This document shows positions 10,238 through 19,130 of a stretch of 64,000 nt of DNA, piece by piece. The notes below the pieces were generated by a model. It searched no databases, had not been told where the DNA came from, and saw nothing but the letters and a program-made list of their open reading frames with translations. Within the stretch, counting starts at the first letter, position 1. Each line of letters starts with the position of its first letter. The stretch covers positions 3,252,501 to 3,316,500 of the forward strand of contig NZ_CP017241.1 in NCBI RefSeq assembly GCF_001908375.1, in the 5' to 3' direction. Origin of the DNA: Rhizobium etli 8C-3. GTDB lineage: Bacteria; Pseudomonadota; Alphaproteobacteria; Rhizobiales; Rhizobiaceae. The position numbers and the translations under genes were made by a program.

Positions 10238-10257
10238 GTGATTAAACGATTAATCAC
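10238..10257. promoter_or_regulatory. LacI-family operator dyad
   Basis: GTGATTAA-ACGA-TTAATCAC is a perfect 8-bp inverted repeat. Its centre falls on a CpG, as in most LacI/PurR-family operators. It lies 15 bp before the LacI-family gene, so that protein probably represses its own operon by binding here. The binding is inference. Confidence 0.7.
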
Positions 10258-10272
10258 ACGCATCATGAAACT

Positions 10273-11316
10273 ATGGCTCAGTTGCGCCCGGGACCGAACC
10301 TCAGCAGGATTGCGACGTCGCTTGGCGTGTCGGTCGCAACAGTCTCGAACGCGCTTTCGGGCAAGGGGCGCGTCTCGGAGCAGCTCGTCGGAAAGATCAG
10401 GGAACATGCCGCCGAGCTCGGATATGTTCCAAGCCAGGCGGGTCGGGCGCTTCGCACCGGCCGAAGCGGCGTGCTCGGACTTGTTCTTCCCGACATCGCA
10501 AATCCCCTCTTTCCCAAGATTGCGCAGGCGATCGAATTCGCCGCCGCCTCTGCCGGCTACGGCGTGCTGATCGCCGATTCGCGCGGCAATGTCTCGGCTC
10601 AGACCGAAGCAATCAACCGGCTTGTCGAACGCGGTGTCGATGGCCTGGTGATCGTGCCCCGCCGCGCAACGCGCATATCCGCAGCAAGCTGCCCAGTCGC
10701 CGTCATCGACACTGCATCGACGCCGGGCAACACGGTTGCAGCCGACCACTGGCAGGGCGGCCAACTGATTGCCGCTCACCTCGCCGATCTCGGCCATAAG
10801 CGGATCCTCATCATCGGCAACAATCCAGAATCGAACGTGCAGAACGATCGTGCGGGCGGCATCCGTTCGGGTCTTTGTCCGGGCATGAGCGCCGAAACGC
10901 TCTGGATCGAAAAACTTGAACATCAGGCCGGCAGCGGCTGCCCGCTCGGCCTTGCAAGAAAGGTCGGCGAGGGTTTCACCGCCTTTGCCGCCTTGTCCGA
11001 CCTTCAGGCGCTGCGGGTGCTCACGGAGCTGCAGCGCGATGGCATCCACGTGCCTGCCCAAGCCAGCGTCACCGGTTTTGACGACCTGATCTGGTCTGCG
11101 GTCGTGACACCTGCGCTTACCACGGTGAAGATGGACATGGACGCAATTGCCGAGATCGCCGTATCGGCCTTGGTCAAGAACATAAAAACAAGCAGCACCC
11201 GGGAGGGCGCACTCGTGACTGCGGAGAAAGATCGCGTGCCCATGCAACTGATCATCCGCCAATCGTCCGCCCCGGCGAACCCGGTTCAAGAACACCTGCA
11301 GATGGAGAACTCCTGA
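10273..11316 (+). CDS. LacI-family transcriptional regulator of the nucleoside operon
   Basis: A 347-residue regulator. The N-terminal helix-turn-helix is LSRIATSLGVSVATVSNALSG (given in part: VSVATVSNALSGKGRVS, about residues 18-34), followed by the hinge helix region and a periplasmic-binding-protein-like effector domain (LGLVLPDIANPLF, about residues 70-82; VTGFDDLIWS near residue 270). It is the first gene of an operon for an ABC importer, nucleoside hydrolase and adenine deaminase, so a purine or nucleoside ligand is likely but not shown. No strong ribosome-binding site precedes the ATG. The next gene starts one base after its stop. Confidence 0.92.
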   Translation: MAQLRPGPNLSRIATSLGVSVATVSNALSGKGRVSEQLVGKIREHAAELGYVPSQAGRALRTGRSGVLGLVLPDIANPLFPKIAQAIEFAAASAGYGVLIADSRGNVSAQTEAINRLVERGVDGLVIVPRRATRISAASCPVAVIDTASTPGNTVAADHWQGGQLIAAHLADLGHKRILIIGNNPESNVQNDRAGGIRSGLCPGMSAETLWIEKLEHQAGSGCPLGLARKVGEGFTAFAALSDLQALRVLTELQRDGIHVPAQASVTGFDDLIWSAVVTPALTTVKMDMDAIAEIAVSALVKNIKTSSTREGALVTAEKDRVPMQLIIRQSSAPANPVQEHLQMENS

Positions 11317-11317
11317 C

Positions 11318-12340
11318 ATGAAGACATCCCTCATCGCATCGGCAGCGCTGCTCGCGCTAATCCCGCTCGGCGCCATGGCGCAGGATCGGACTCTGACCAT
11401 TTCCGTCTATGCCTTTGCGCAGGACGACTTCAAGACGCTGGTCTATGATCCCTTCGAAAAGCAATGTGGCTGCAAGCTCGTCGTGGAGACGGGCAACAGC
11501 GTCGAGCGCCTCGCCAAGATGGAGGCGAACAAGGCAAACCCGGCCGTCGATATGGCTGTCGTCTCGATGGCGGATGCGCTGTCGGCTTCCCGCAAGGGAC
11601 TGGTGGAGAGGATCGATCCGTCCAAGCTTACCAACTTCGAAAAGCTCTACGATCTCGCCAAGGATCCGAACGGCGACGGCATGAGCGTCGGCTACACGTT
11701 TTATGCCACGTCTATCGCCTACCGCTCGGACAAGATGAAGATCGAGTCCTGGGCCGATCTCCTGAAGCCGGAATATGTCGGCCACGTCGCCTTTCCGAAC
11801 GTGACCACCAACCAGGGGCCGCCGGCGCTCTACATGCTCGGCCTTGCGCTCGGTACGGATACGTCCGACCTCAAGGGTCCGATCGAAGCCGTCGGGGAGA
11901 AGAAGGATGACATCGTCACCTTCTACGAGAAATCCTCGCAGCTGGTACAGCTCATGCAGCAGGAGGAAATCTGGGCCGCTCCCATCGGGCGTTTCTCCTG
12001 GGCGGGCTTCACCAAGCTCGACCTTCCGATCGCCTGGGCGACCCCGAAGGAAGGCCAGACCGGCGGTATGAATGTCATGGTCGTCACCAAGGGCTCGAAG
12101 AACCAGGATCTGGCGCTGCAGTTCATGGATTTCTGGCTCTCGACCGACATCCAGACGAAACTCGCCGAAAAGCTGATCGATAGCCCTGCAAACAAGGAAG
12201 TGAAGGTATCCGAGGCCGCCGCCAACAACCTGACTTACGGCGAGGAGACAGCCAAAACCCTCAAGCTCATTCCCTCCGCCGCAGCGCTCGACAATCGCGA
12301 CGCATGGCTCAAGGAATGGAACGACAAGGTCGGCCAGTAA
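11318..12340 (+). CDS. ABC importer substrate-binding protein (PotD/AfuA-like)
   Basis: A 340-residue periplasmic protein with a cleavable signal peptide (MKTSLIASAALLALIPLGAMA, cut after about residue 21). The rest fits the family-1/polyamine-iron type extracellular solute-binding fold (bacterial SBP cluster D). It begins immediately after the LacI gene and precedes two permeases and an ATPase. By sequence type it resembles spermidine/putrescine binders, but the enzymes encoded in the same operon act on nucleosides and adenine, so a purine nucleoside is the more likely ligand (inference from context). Confidence 0.9.
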   Translation: MKTSLIASAALLALIPLGAMAQDRTLTISVYAFAQDDFKTLVYDPFEKQCGCKLVVETGNSVERLAKMEANKANPAVDMAVVSMADALSASRKGLVERIDPSKLTNFEKLYDLAKDPNGDGMSVGYTFYATSIAYRSDKMKIESWADLLKPEYVGHVAFPNVTTNQGPPALYMLGLALGTDTSDLKGPIEAVGEKKDDIVTFYEKSSQLVQLMQQEEIWAAPIGRFSWAGFTKLDLPIAWATPKEGQTGGMNVMVVTKGSKNQDLALQFMDFWLSTDIQTKLAEKLIDSPANKEVKVSEAAANNLTYGEETAKTLKLIPSAAALDNRDAWLKEWNDKVGQ

Positions 12341-12408
12341 GGCTGCGATAACACCCGGTTCCGGCTAGCCGGGACCGCCCCTTCCGCGGTCGTCCCGAAA
12401 GGCGCATC

Positions 12409-13236
12409 ATGTTTCAGAACCGAGCAGAAGCCCTGGCGCTCGCCCTGCCCGCAGCAGTCTTTGCCGCCGTCGTTTTTCTGCTGCCCGTCTCCATCCTGCT
12501 TTCAGAAAGCTTTCGCCTTCAAGGCGCCTGGACGCTTTCGGCCTATGGTGACTTCTTCTCCGGCACGCTGAACCGCACCGTCTTCATCCGCACCTTCAAG
12601 CTTGGTCTTGAGGTGACGGCCGTTTCAGCGATCATCGGCTACGCCGCAGCTTTCGCCATCGTCAACCTGCCGCCCAAGGGCAAGGGCCGGATGATCGGCC
12701 TCGTTACCCTGCCGCTGATGATCTCGCCCGTTGCCCGTACTTATGCCTGGATCGTCATCCTCGGCCGCACAGGCATCGTCAACCAGGCGGTGACCGGAAT
12801 GGGCCTCAGCGATGGACCACTACGCCTTCTCTTTACTGAAACGGCCGTGTTCATCGGCCTGCTGCAGCTCTTCTTGCCTTTGATGATCCTTTCCCTGATC
12901 AGCGCGCTCGAGAATATGCCGAAGGATGCGATCCCGGCGGCCCGCGTACTCGGCGCCAACTGGTTCCAGGTTTTCTGGAAGGTCATCCTGCCGCTGACCC
13001 GCGAGGGCCTCGTCGTCGGCGGCACGCTCGTCTTCACCGGCTCGCTGACAGCCTATATCACGCCCGCCGTGCTCGGCGGCTCAAAGGTGCTGATGCTCGA
13101 AACGCTGCTCTACCAGCAGGTCTCGGTCGCCAATAACTTCGTTTCCGCAAGCGTCATCGCCTTCATGCTGATCGTCATGAGCTTCGCCGCGAACATTCTG
13201 CTGAAGCGCCTGGCAACTGCAAGGAACAAGCGATGA
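12409..13236 (+). CDS. ABC importer permease 1 (PotB-like)
   Basis: A 275-residue inner-membrane permease with six predicted hydrophobic helices and the binding-protein-dependent transport motif EAA...G (IPAARVLGANWFQVFWKVILP, in part, about residues 178-195). This is the loop that contacts the ATPase. It overlaps the next permease by four bases, the usual sign of translational coupling. Confidence 0.92.
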   Translation: MFQNRAEALALALPAAVFAAVVFLLPVSILLSESFRLQGAWTLSAYGDFFSGTLNRTVFIRTFKLGLEVTAVSAIIGYAAAFAIVNLPPKGKGRMIGLVTLPLMISPVARTYAWIVILGRTGIVNQAVTGMGLSDGPLRLLFTETAVFIGLLQLFLPLMILSLISALENMPKDAIPAARVLGANWFQVFWKVILPLTREGLVVGGTLVFTGSLTAYITPAVLGGSKVLMLETLLYQQVSVANNFVSASVIAFMLIVMSFAANILLKRLATARNKR

Positions 13237-14012
13237 CCTCCCGCCTGTTCGCACCAATCGTGCTTTTCCTCGTGCTGACATTCCTCATCGGGCCATTTCT
13301 GATCATTATCGCCGCATCGCTTTCGGCCGGGGATACGCTCGCCTTTCCGCCGCAGGGCCTTTCGCTTCGCTGGGTGATCAAGGTCTTCACCATCGAGAGC
13401 TTCCGCGACAGCTTTTCGATGTCGATGTTCCTCGCAGTCTTCGGAACGCTCGCCGCTCTCGTGCTCGGCATTCCGGCCGCCTACGCTCTGTCGCGCTATT
13501 GGCTGCCCTTCGGTGAAACCGTGCGAACCGTCGTTTCGCTGCCGATCATCGTCCCGGGCATCATCGTCGGCCTCGCATTGCTGCGTTACCTGGTCGTGCC
13601 CTTCGGCTTCAACATCACGCTGGCGCTCTTCTTCGCCCACACGGCGCTCGTCCTGCCCTATGCAGTGCGCGTCGTTTCCGCAAGCCTCAATAATTTGCGT
13701 TCGGACATCGAGGAAGCCGCCGTGCTGCTCGGCTCGACGCGCCTGGGCGCCTTCTTCCGTGTTGTGATGCCGAATATCCGTGGCGGCATTCTTGCCGCCT
13801 TCATCCTCGGCTTCGTCACCAGCTTCAACCAGGTGCCGGTCTCGCTCTTCCTGTCCGGCCCCGGCGTGCGCACGCTGCCAATCGACATGCTGGGCTACAT
13901 GGAGACCACCTACGACCCCTCGATCGCCGCACTCTCCTCGCTGCTCGCCTTCCTTTCCATCGGCATCGTCTTCCTCGCCGAACGTTTCCTGGGACTGTCT
14001 CGTTATGTCTGA
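13233..14012 (+). CDS. ABC importer permease 2 (PotC-like)
   Basis: A 259-residue permease with six hydrophobic segments and an EAA loop (IEEAAVLLGSTRLGAFFRVVMP in part, about residues 155-175). It pairs with the preceding permease to form the membrane channel of the importer. The ATPase gene starts eight bases before its stop. Confidence 0.92.
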   Translation: MTSRLFAPIVLFLVLTFLIGPFLIIIAASLSAGDTLAFPPQGLSLRWVIKVFTIESFRDSFSMSMFLAVFGTLAALVLGIPAAYALSRYWLPFGETVRTVVSLPIIVPGIIVGLALLRYLVVPFGFNITLALFFAHTALVLPYAVRVVSASLNNLRSDIEEAAVLLGSTRLGAFFRVVMPNIRGGILAAFILGFVTSFNQVPVSLFLSGPGVRTLPIDMLGYMETTYDPSIAALSSLLAFLSIGIVFLAERFLGLSRYV

Positions 14013-15027
14013 TGCCTATCTTCAACTCGACAAGCTGACGCTGGCCTATGGCGATACGATCGCCGTGAAGGATCTTGACCTGTCGATCGCCAAGGGCGAA
14101 CTGGTTGCCCTGCTCGGCCCTTCGGGCTGCGGCAAGACGACGACAATGCGCTCCATTGCGGGTCTGCTGGCGCCCGCCTCCGGCCGCATCAATCTCGATG
14201 GCGCCGACATCACGCGCGTTTCGCCCAACAAACGCGCCGTCGGCCTCGTCTTCCAGTCCTACGCGCTCTTCCCGCACCTGACGGTCTATGAGAACGTTGC
14301 CTTCGGCCTCCGCCTCAAGGGTCTCAACGGCCAGGATCTCGATACCCGCGTCAACGCCGGGATCAAGTCGGTCGGCCTCTCCAGTTTCGCCTCGCGCAAG
14401 CCCGCGGAACTTTCCGGCGGCCAGCAGCAGCGTGTGGCGCTCGCCCGTTCCATGGTCATGGAGCCGAAGGTGCTGCTTCTTGACGAGCCGCTCTCCAACC
14501 TCGACGCGCGGCTGCGCCTTGAAATGCGGGCAGAACTGCAGCGCGTGCAGAAGGAAACCGGCGTTACCATGATCTTCGTCACGCACGATCAGGCCGAGGC
14601 CTTGGCCCTTGCCGACCGTATCGTGGTCATGCTGAACGGCGCCATAGAGCAGATCGGCACGCCGGAAGAAATCTACAACAAGCCGGTCTCCGCCTTCGTT
14701 GCCGATTTCGTCGGCTTCGAGAACGTCTTCAAGCTGGAGAACGGCAAGCTCGTCACGGCGAACGGCGCCATTGAGCTTCCCCATCTTACTCCGCAGGCAG
14801 CAGGACTGGCCTGGCGGCCGAGCGCGGTCGCACTTGGTTCCGGTCCATTCCAGGGGGCCGTGCGCGGCACCTCCTTTGCCGGAAACACCCGCGAATATCT
14901 GCTCGATACACCGCTCGGACAGATCAAGGCCGAGGTGGATGCAAGCCTGCCGGCGCACGACATCGGCGCTGCACTTTCCTTCGACCTACCGCTTGCGGCC
15001 GCGGCAACTCTCAAGAGGTTCGGGTAA
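14005..15027 (+). CDS. ABC importer ATP-binding protein (PotA-like)
   Basis: A 340-residue ATPase. The Walker A motif is GPSGCGKTT (about residues 37-45), the Q-loop lies in VFQSYALFPH, the signature is LSGGQQQR (about residues 136-143), Walker B is VLLLDEPLSNLD and the H-loop is FVTHDQ. A C-terminal TOBE-like regulatory domain (about residues 240-340) matches the polyamine/iron/sugar (CUT1/POPT) class. The ATG at 14005 overlaps the upstream permease gene. It energises the importer encoded by the three preceding genes. Confidence 0.94.
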   Translation: MSDAYLQLDKLTLAYGDTIAVKDLDLSIAKGELVALLGPSGCGKTTTMRSIAGLLAPASGRINLDGADITRVSPNKRAVGLVFQSYALFPHLTVYENVAFGLRLKGLNGQDLDTRVNAGIKSVGLSSFASRKPAELSGGQQQRVALARSMVMEPKVLLLDEPLSNLDARLRLEMRAELQRVQKETGVTMIFVTHDQAEALALADRIVVMLNGAIEQIGTPEEIYNKPVSAFVADFVGFENVFKLENGKLVTANGAIELPHLTPQAAGLAWRPSAVALGSGPFQGAVRGTSFAGNTREYLLDTPLGQIKAEVDASLPAHDIGAALSFDLPLAAAATLKRFG

Positions 15028-15031
15028 TATC

Positions 15032-15952
15032 ATGGGCGTTTGGATCGATACCGATATGGGTTTTGACGACATCGCCGCCATTTTGGTGGTTGATCAGTCC
15101 GAACTCGAGATAGACGGCGTCTCGCTCGTCTTCGGCAACACGCCGCTCACCCAGGTGCAGGCAAACGCTGCCGGTGCCATGCAAACCTTCGGATGGACAT
15201 TCCCCATTCATTGCGGCCGCGCCCAACCAGTCCTTGGCAAGCTCGAGACTGCCCAGGCGATCCTCGGCGAAACCGGCATCCCGACGATCGAAAGAGCCCT
15301 GCCGCAAGCAGCAGCGCTTGCAGCAAGCGACGCCTTCACTGCTCTTTGCCGCTGGCTGGAGGCTGACGGTCCGCGCCGCATCCTGGCGCTTGGCCCGCTG
15401 ACGAATGTCGCCGCGGTGGCGCTGGCGCGTCCGGATCTTGCCGCCCGCATCAGCGAACTCACCTGGATGGGTGGTGGCGTTACTGCCGGCAATCATACCG
15501 CCTCGGCGGAATTCAACGCCTTTGCCGATCCCGAAGCGCTGGCGATCGTCATCGCCCATGGCATGCCGCTGCGCATGGTCGATCTCGACCTGTGCCGCAA
15601 GGTGCTCGCCAGACCGGAAGACGCTGAAGTCGTGCGCGGCGCCGGCGGCACGAGGGCCGAACTTCTGGCCGACATGTTTGCCGGTTACATCCGCATCGGC
15701 ACCGGCCGCGGCCGCCCCGCCATGGCGATCTACGATCCGTGCGCCGCCGTGGCCTTCGTGGCGCCGGATGCTGTGAAGTTCCACCCCGCCCGCATCGATG
15801 TCGAGCTGGCAGGCGAATTGACCCGCGGCCGCACGGTGGTCGAGACGCGCGACACTCATGCCACGTTCAACGCCCATTTTGCCGCCGATATCGATGCCGA
15901 GACGGCGCGGACCATTATCCTTGCAGCACTGGTCAACGAGGCCCGCAAATGA
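15032..15952 (+). CDS. Inosine/uridine-preferring nucleoside hydrolase family protein
   Basis: A 306-residue member of the nucleoside hydrolase family, which splits the N-glycosidic bond of ribonucleosides to base and ribose. The Ca2+-binding opening DTDMGFDD (residues 6-13) matches the family DTDPGxDD motif, with Met in place of the usual Pro. LGPLTNVA is at about residue 120, and WMGGGVTAGN and an AEFNAFADPEAL segment follow. It starts four bases after the ATPase stop and overlaps the adenine deaminase start (ATGA). Imported nucleosides are the likely substrate. Confidence 0.92.
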   Translation: MGVWIDTDMGFDDIAAILVVDQSELEIDGVSLVFGNTPLTQVQANAAGAMQTFGWTFPIHCGRAQPVLGKLETAQAILGETGIPTIERALPQAAALAASDAFTALCRWLEADGPRRILALGPLTNVAAVALARPDLAARISELTWMGGGVTAGNHTASAEFNAFADPEALAIVIAHGMPLRMVDLDLCRKVLARPEDAEVVRGAGGTRAELLADMFAGYIRIGTGRGRPAMAIYDPCAAVAFVAPDAVKFHPARIDVELAGELTRGRTVVETRDTHATFNAHFAADIDAETARTIILAALVNEARK

Positions 15953-17736
15953 GCGTAAAGCGTAGGCGAGAACCCTCAGACATCAATGATCCGTCGCTGC
16001 GTGCCCGCGCCGTTGCCGCAGCAAGGGGTGCTGCACCATTCGATGCGCTTATCACAAGCGGCAAGCTGCTCGACGTAGTCACCGGCCGCTTCCGTGATGC
16101 AGATATCGGCCTCGTCGGCGGGCTGATCGCCAGCGTGCATGCGCCGGGCACCCGCACCGAGGCGACCGAATTCATCGATGCCGGCGGGACGTTCGTCACG
16201 CCCGGCCTGATCGATACGCACATGCATATCGAAAGCTCGATGGTGACGCCTGCCGAATATACCGCAGCCGTCCTGCCGCGCGGCGTGACGACGATCCTCT
16301 GGGATCCGCACGAATTCGCTAATGTGCATGGCCTTGACGGCGTGCGCTGGGCGATCGAAGCTTCCCGCGCTCTGCCTTTGCACATGATCCTGCTCGCTCC
16401 GTCTTGCGTTCCTTCGGCACCGGGCCTGGAAGTAGCAGGCGCCGACTTTGACGCTTCGGCAATGGCCGGAATGCTGCAACTTCCTGCGCTCGGCGGCGTT
16501 GCCGAAGTCATGAACATGCGCGGGGTCATCGACGGCGATCCGCGCATGACCGCCATCGTTCAAGCTGGGCTCGCCTCGGGCAAGCTCGTCTGCGGCCACG
16601 CTCGCGGGCTGGAGGGCGTCGATCTCAACGCCTTCATGGCGGCCGGCATCACCTCCGATCACGAGCTGACTTCCGGCGCCGACCTTCTCTCCAAGCTTAC
16701 CGCCGGAATGACGATCGAGCTCCGCGGCTCGCATGATCACCTCCTTGAGGAATTCGTCGAGACGCTGAACAGTATTGGCCATATGCCGCCAACTGTGACG
16801 CTTTGCACCGACGACGTCTTTCCGGATGAACTCGAAAGGGATGGTGGCCTTGACGACGTCATCCGCCGGCTGGTGCGCTACGGCATGAAGCCGGAATGGG
16901 CGCTTCGCGCTGCGACGTACAACGCCGCCGAACGCCTGAAGCGCAGCGACCTCGGCCTGATCGCCGCCGGACGGCGCGCAGATATCGTCCTGTTCGAGGA
17001 CCTGCAGGACTTCAAAGCCCGCACTGTCATCGCCAATGGCCGCGTGGCAGCGCAGAACGGCAGGCTTACCTCGCCGGTCCATTCGCTCGACCCCGCGCCG
17101 CTTACCAATTCCGTCAAGCTATCGCCGCTTGCCGAAGACGATTTCAAGGTGCCCTCGAAAGGCAATCGCGTCCGCATCGCCACGATCGACCAGCCGCGTT
17201 TTACGCAATGGGGCACAGCCGATGCCGAGGTAAAGGACGGTTTCGTCGTACCGCCGCCGGACTGCGCCATGATTGCCGTCGCCCATCGCCACGGCAGGGC
17301 GGATGGCCGCCCGCGCACCGGCTTCTTGAAGGGCTGGGGAAAGTGGCGCGGCGCTTTCTGCACGACTGTATCGCATGACAGCCATAACCTCACAGTCTTC
17401 GGCGGCAATGCAGGCGACATGGCGCTCGCCGCAAACGCCGTCATCGCGGCCGGCGGTGGCATGGCCGTTGCCAGGGATGGCCAGATTGCAGCATTGCTCC
17501 CACTGCCGCTTTCCGGCCTCGTCGCCGAGACTTCGCTTAAGGACACCGCCTCCGGCTTCCGCGATATTCGCAAGGCAATGGAAAAGATCGTCGACTGGCA
17601 ACCGCCCTATCTTGTCTTCAAGGCCTGCTTCGGCGCGACACTTGCCTGCAACACCGGCCCGCATCAGACCGACCGCGGGATTGCCGATGTCTTGACGGGA
17701 AAGGTGCTGGAAAGCCCGGTGCTGGAGATTTTGTAG
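15949..17736 (+). CDS. ade: Adenine deaminase
   Basis: A 595-residue amidohydrolase-superfamily adenine deaminase, which converts adenine to hypoxanthine and ammonia. Metal-binding motifs are visible: THMHIESSM (about residues 88-96), CGHARGLEG (about 217-225) and TSDHE (about 237-241), plus LCTDDVFPDEL. The C-terminal third is the adenine-deaminase-specific domain. It is coupled (ATGA) to the nucleoside hydrolase, so the pair would turn imported adenosine into ribose plus adenine and then hypoxanthine for salvage. It is the last gene of the operon; no strong terminator is seen in the 133 bp before the convergent gene. Confidence 0.94.
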   Translation: MSVKRRREPSDINDPSLRARAVAAARGAAPFDALITSGKLLDVVTGRFRDADIGLVGGLIASVHAPGTRTEATEFIDAGGTFVTPGLIDTHMHIESSMVTPAEYTAAVLPRGVTTILWDPHEFANVHGLDGVRWAIEASRALPLHMILLAPSCVPSAPGLEVAGADFDASAMAGMLQLPALGGVAEVMNMRGVIDGDPRMTAIVQAGLASGKLVCGHARGLEGVDLNAFMAAGITSDHELTSGADLLSKLTAGMTIELRGSHDHLLEEFVETLNSIGHMPPTVTLCTDDVFPDELERDGGLDDVIRRLVRYGMKPEWALRAATYNAAERLKRSDLGLIAAGRRADIVLFEDLQDFKARTVIANGRVAAQNGRLTSPVHSLDPAPLTNSVKLSPLAEDDFKVPSKGNRVRIATIDQPRFTQWGTADAEVKDGFVVPPPDCAMIAVAHRHGRADGRPRTGFLKGWGKWRGAFCTTVSHDSHNLTVFGGNAGDMALAANAVIAAGGGMAVARDGQIAALLPLPLSGLVAETSLKDTASGFRDIRKAMEKIVDWQPPYLVFKACFGATLACNTGPHQTDRGIADVLTGKVLESPVLEIL

Positions 17737-17869
17737 CCGGCGCGGGAGTTTGCCTGCCCTCCCATCCGACACTTCGGGCCAGCTTCCCCTGAGCGGAGGG
17801 TCCGCCCCTATTTTTCTTCTTCGCTCAAAACGAAGGTTTCCACGGGCATATGAGGGGAGGCCGCGACGC

Positions 17870-19045
17870 CTATGCTGGAGACGTCAGCTGCCCTTCCACC
17901 AGCTTCACCCAATAAGCCACGCCATAGCCGATCGCCGCATCGTTGAAGTCATAGGCGCTATTATGGTGGAGGGCGCCGTAGACGGCAGGGCCATTGCCGA
18001 GCCACACGTAGCAGCCCGGCGCATTCTGTGCGAAGAAGGCAAAGTCATCGCCAGCCGTCGAAGGCGGAAAGCTGGTACGCACCTTGTCCCCCAGCACGGC
18101 CCGTGCAGCAGCCAGGGCCTGTTGCGTCGCATTGGCATCGTTGACGACCGGTGGAATGCGCCGTTCGAATTGATAATCCACGTCAATGCCGTACATCGCC
18201 GCCGTGCCTTGCGCGAGGCGGCCGATCTCCACTTCGAGCTGATCGCGCACGTTAGCCGAATAGGCCCGCGCCGTCCCGCCGATCTCGACCGTGTCCGGGA
18301 TGACGTTGAGCGCCTTCGGATCACCGGCCTGCAGCGAACAGGCACTAACGACGGCAGGCTGCAGCGGATCGACGACGCGCCCGACGATCGTCTGCAACGA
18401 GGCAAGGAAGGTGCCCGCAGCGGTGATCGGGTCGCGCCCGAGATGCGGTTTTGCGCCATGCGTGCCCGTGCCGCGAAAGGTTATCCTCCAGCTGTCCGAA
18501 GAGGCAAGCTGCGGGCCTTCGACCACTGCGATCTCGTCGACGGCAAGGCCCGGCATATTGTGCAGGCCGTAGACGGCATCGCAGGGAAAGAGCTCGAAGA
18601 GCCCCTCTTCCACCATCCGCTTGGCGCCGCCTCGCCCTTCCTCCGCCGGCTGGAAGATGAAATGCACGGTACCCGAAAAACCCTTGACCGCGGCTAGATG
18701 GCGTGCAGCGCCGAGCAGCATGGCGGTATGACCGTCATGCCCGCAGGCATGCATCTTGCCGGCCACCGTCGATTTGTACGACCGTTCGGCGATCTCCGGC
18801 ATCGCCAGCGCATCCATATCCGCGCGAAGCCCGATCGCTCGCGTGCCGCTGCCGGCCTTCAGCGTGCCGACGACGCCCGTACCGCCTAGTCCGCGATGCA
18901 CCTTGATGCCCGCCTCCTCAAGCAGCTGCGCCACGATGCTGCTCGTGCGCTCCTCCTCGAAGCCGAGCTCGGGATGGGCGTGCAGGTCACGGCGCAGCGA
19001 TGCGAGAAAAGCCAGATCGTCCTTGATCTGCACGGGGATGTTCAT
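17870..19045 (-). CDS. M20-family amidohydrolase (hippurate/aminoacylase type)
   Basis: A 391-residue metal-dependent amidohydrolase of peptidase family M20D. Family motifs are RRDLHAHPELGFEE (residues 18-31), GLRADMDAL (72-80) and HACGHDGH (99-106), which provide metal ligands. Relatives remove acyl groups from amino acids or cleave indole-amino-acid conjugates; the substrate is not predictable. The start at 19045 has AGGA about ten bases upstream; an upstream start at 19081 would add 12 residues. It lies 85 bp downstream of tctA on the same strand, so it may share the transporter's transcript and act on the imported compound. Confidence 0.88.
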   Translation of the reverse strand: MNIPVQIKDDLAFLASLRRDLHAHPELGFEEERTSSIVAQLLEEAGIKVHRGLGGTGVVGTLKAGSGTRAIGLRADMDALAMPEIAERSYKSTVAGKMHACGHDGHTAMLLGAARHLAAVKGFSGTVHFIFQPAEEGRGGAKRMVEEGLFELFPCDAVYGLHNMPGLAVDEIAVVEGPQLASSDSWRITFRGTGTHGAKPHLGRDPITAAGTFLASLQTIVGRVVDPLQPAVVSACSLQAGDPKALNVIPDTVEIGGTARAYSANVRDQLEVEIGRLAQGTAAMYGIDVDYQFERRIPPVVNDANATQQALAAARAVLGDKVRTSFPPSTAGDDFAFFAQNAPGCYVWLGNGPAVYGALHHNSAYDFNDAAIGYGVAYWVKLVEGQLTSPA

Positions 19046-19130
19046 GGGCCCGGATGTCCTGTCATACGAAACGGGCGCCAAAACAGCGCCCGCGTCAGGT
19101 TATCCTTTTTTCAACAATGCGCGGCGAACT

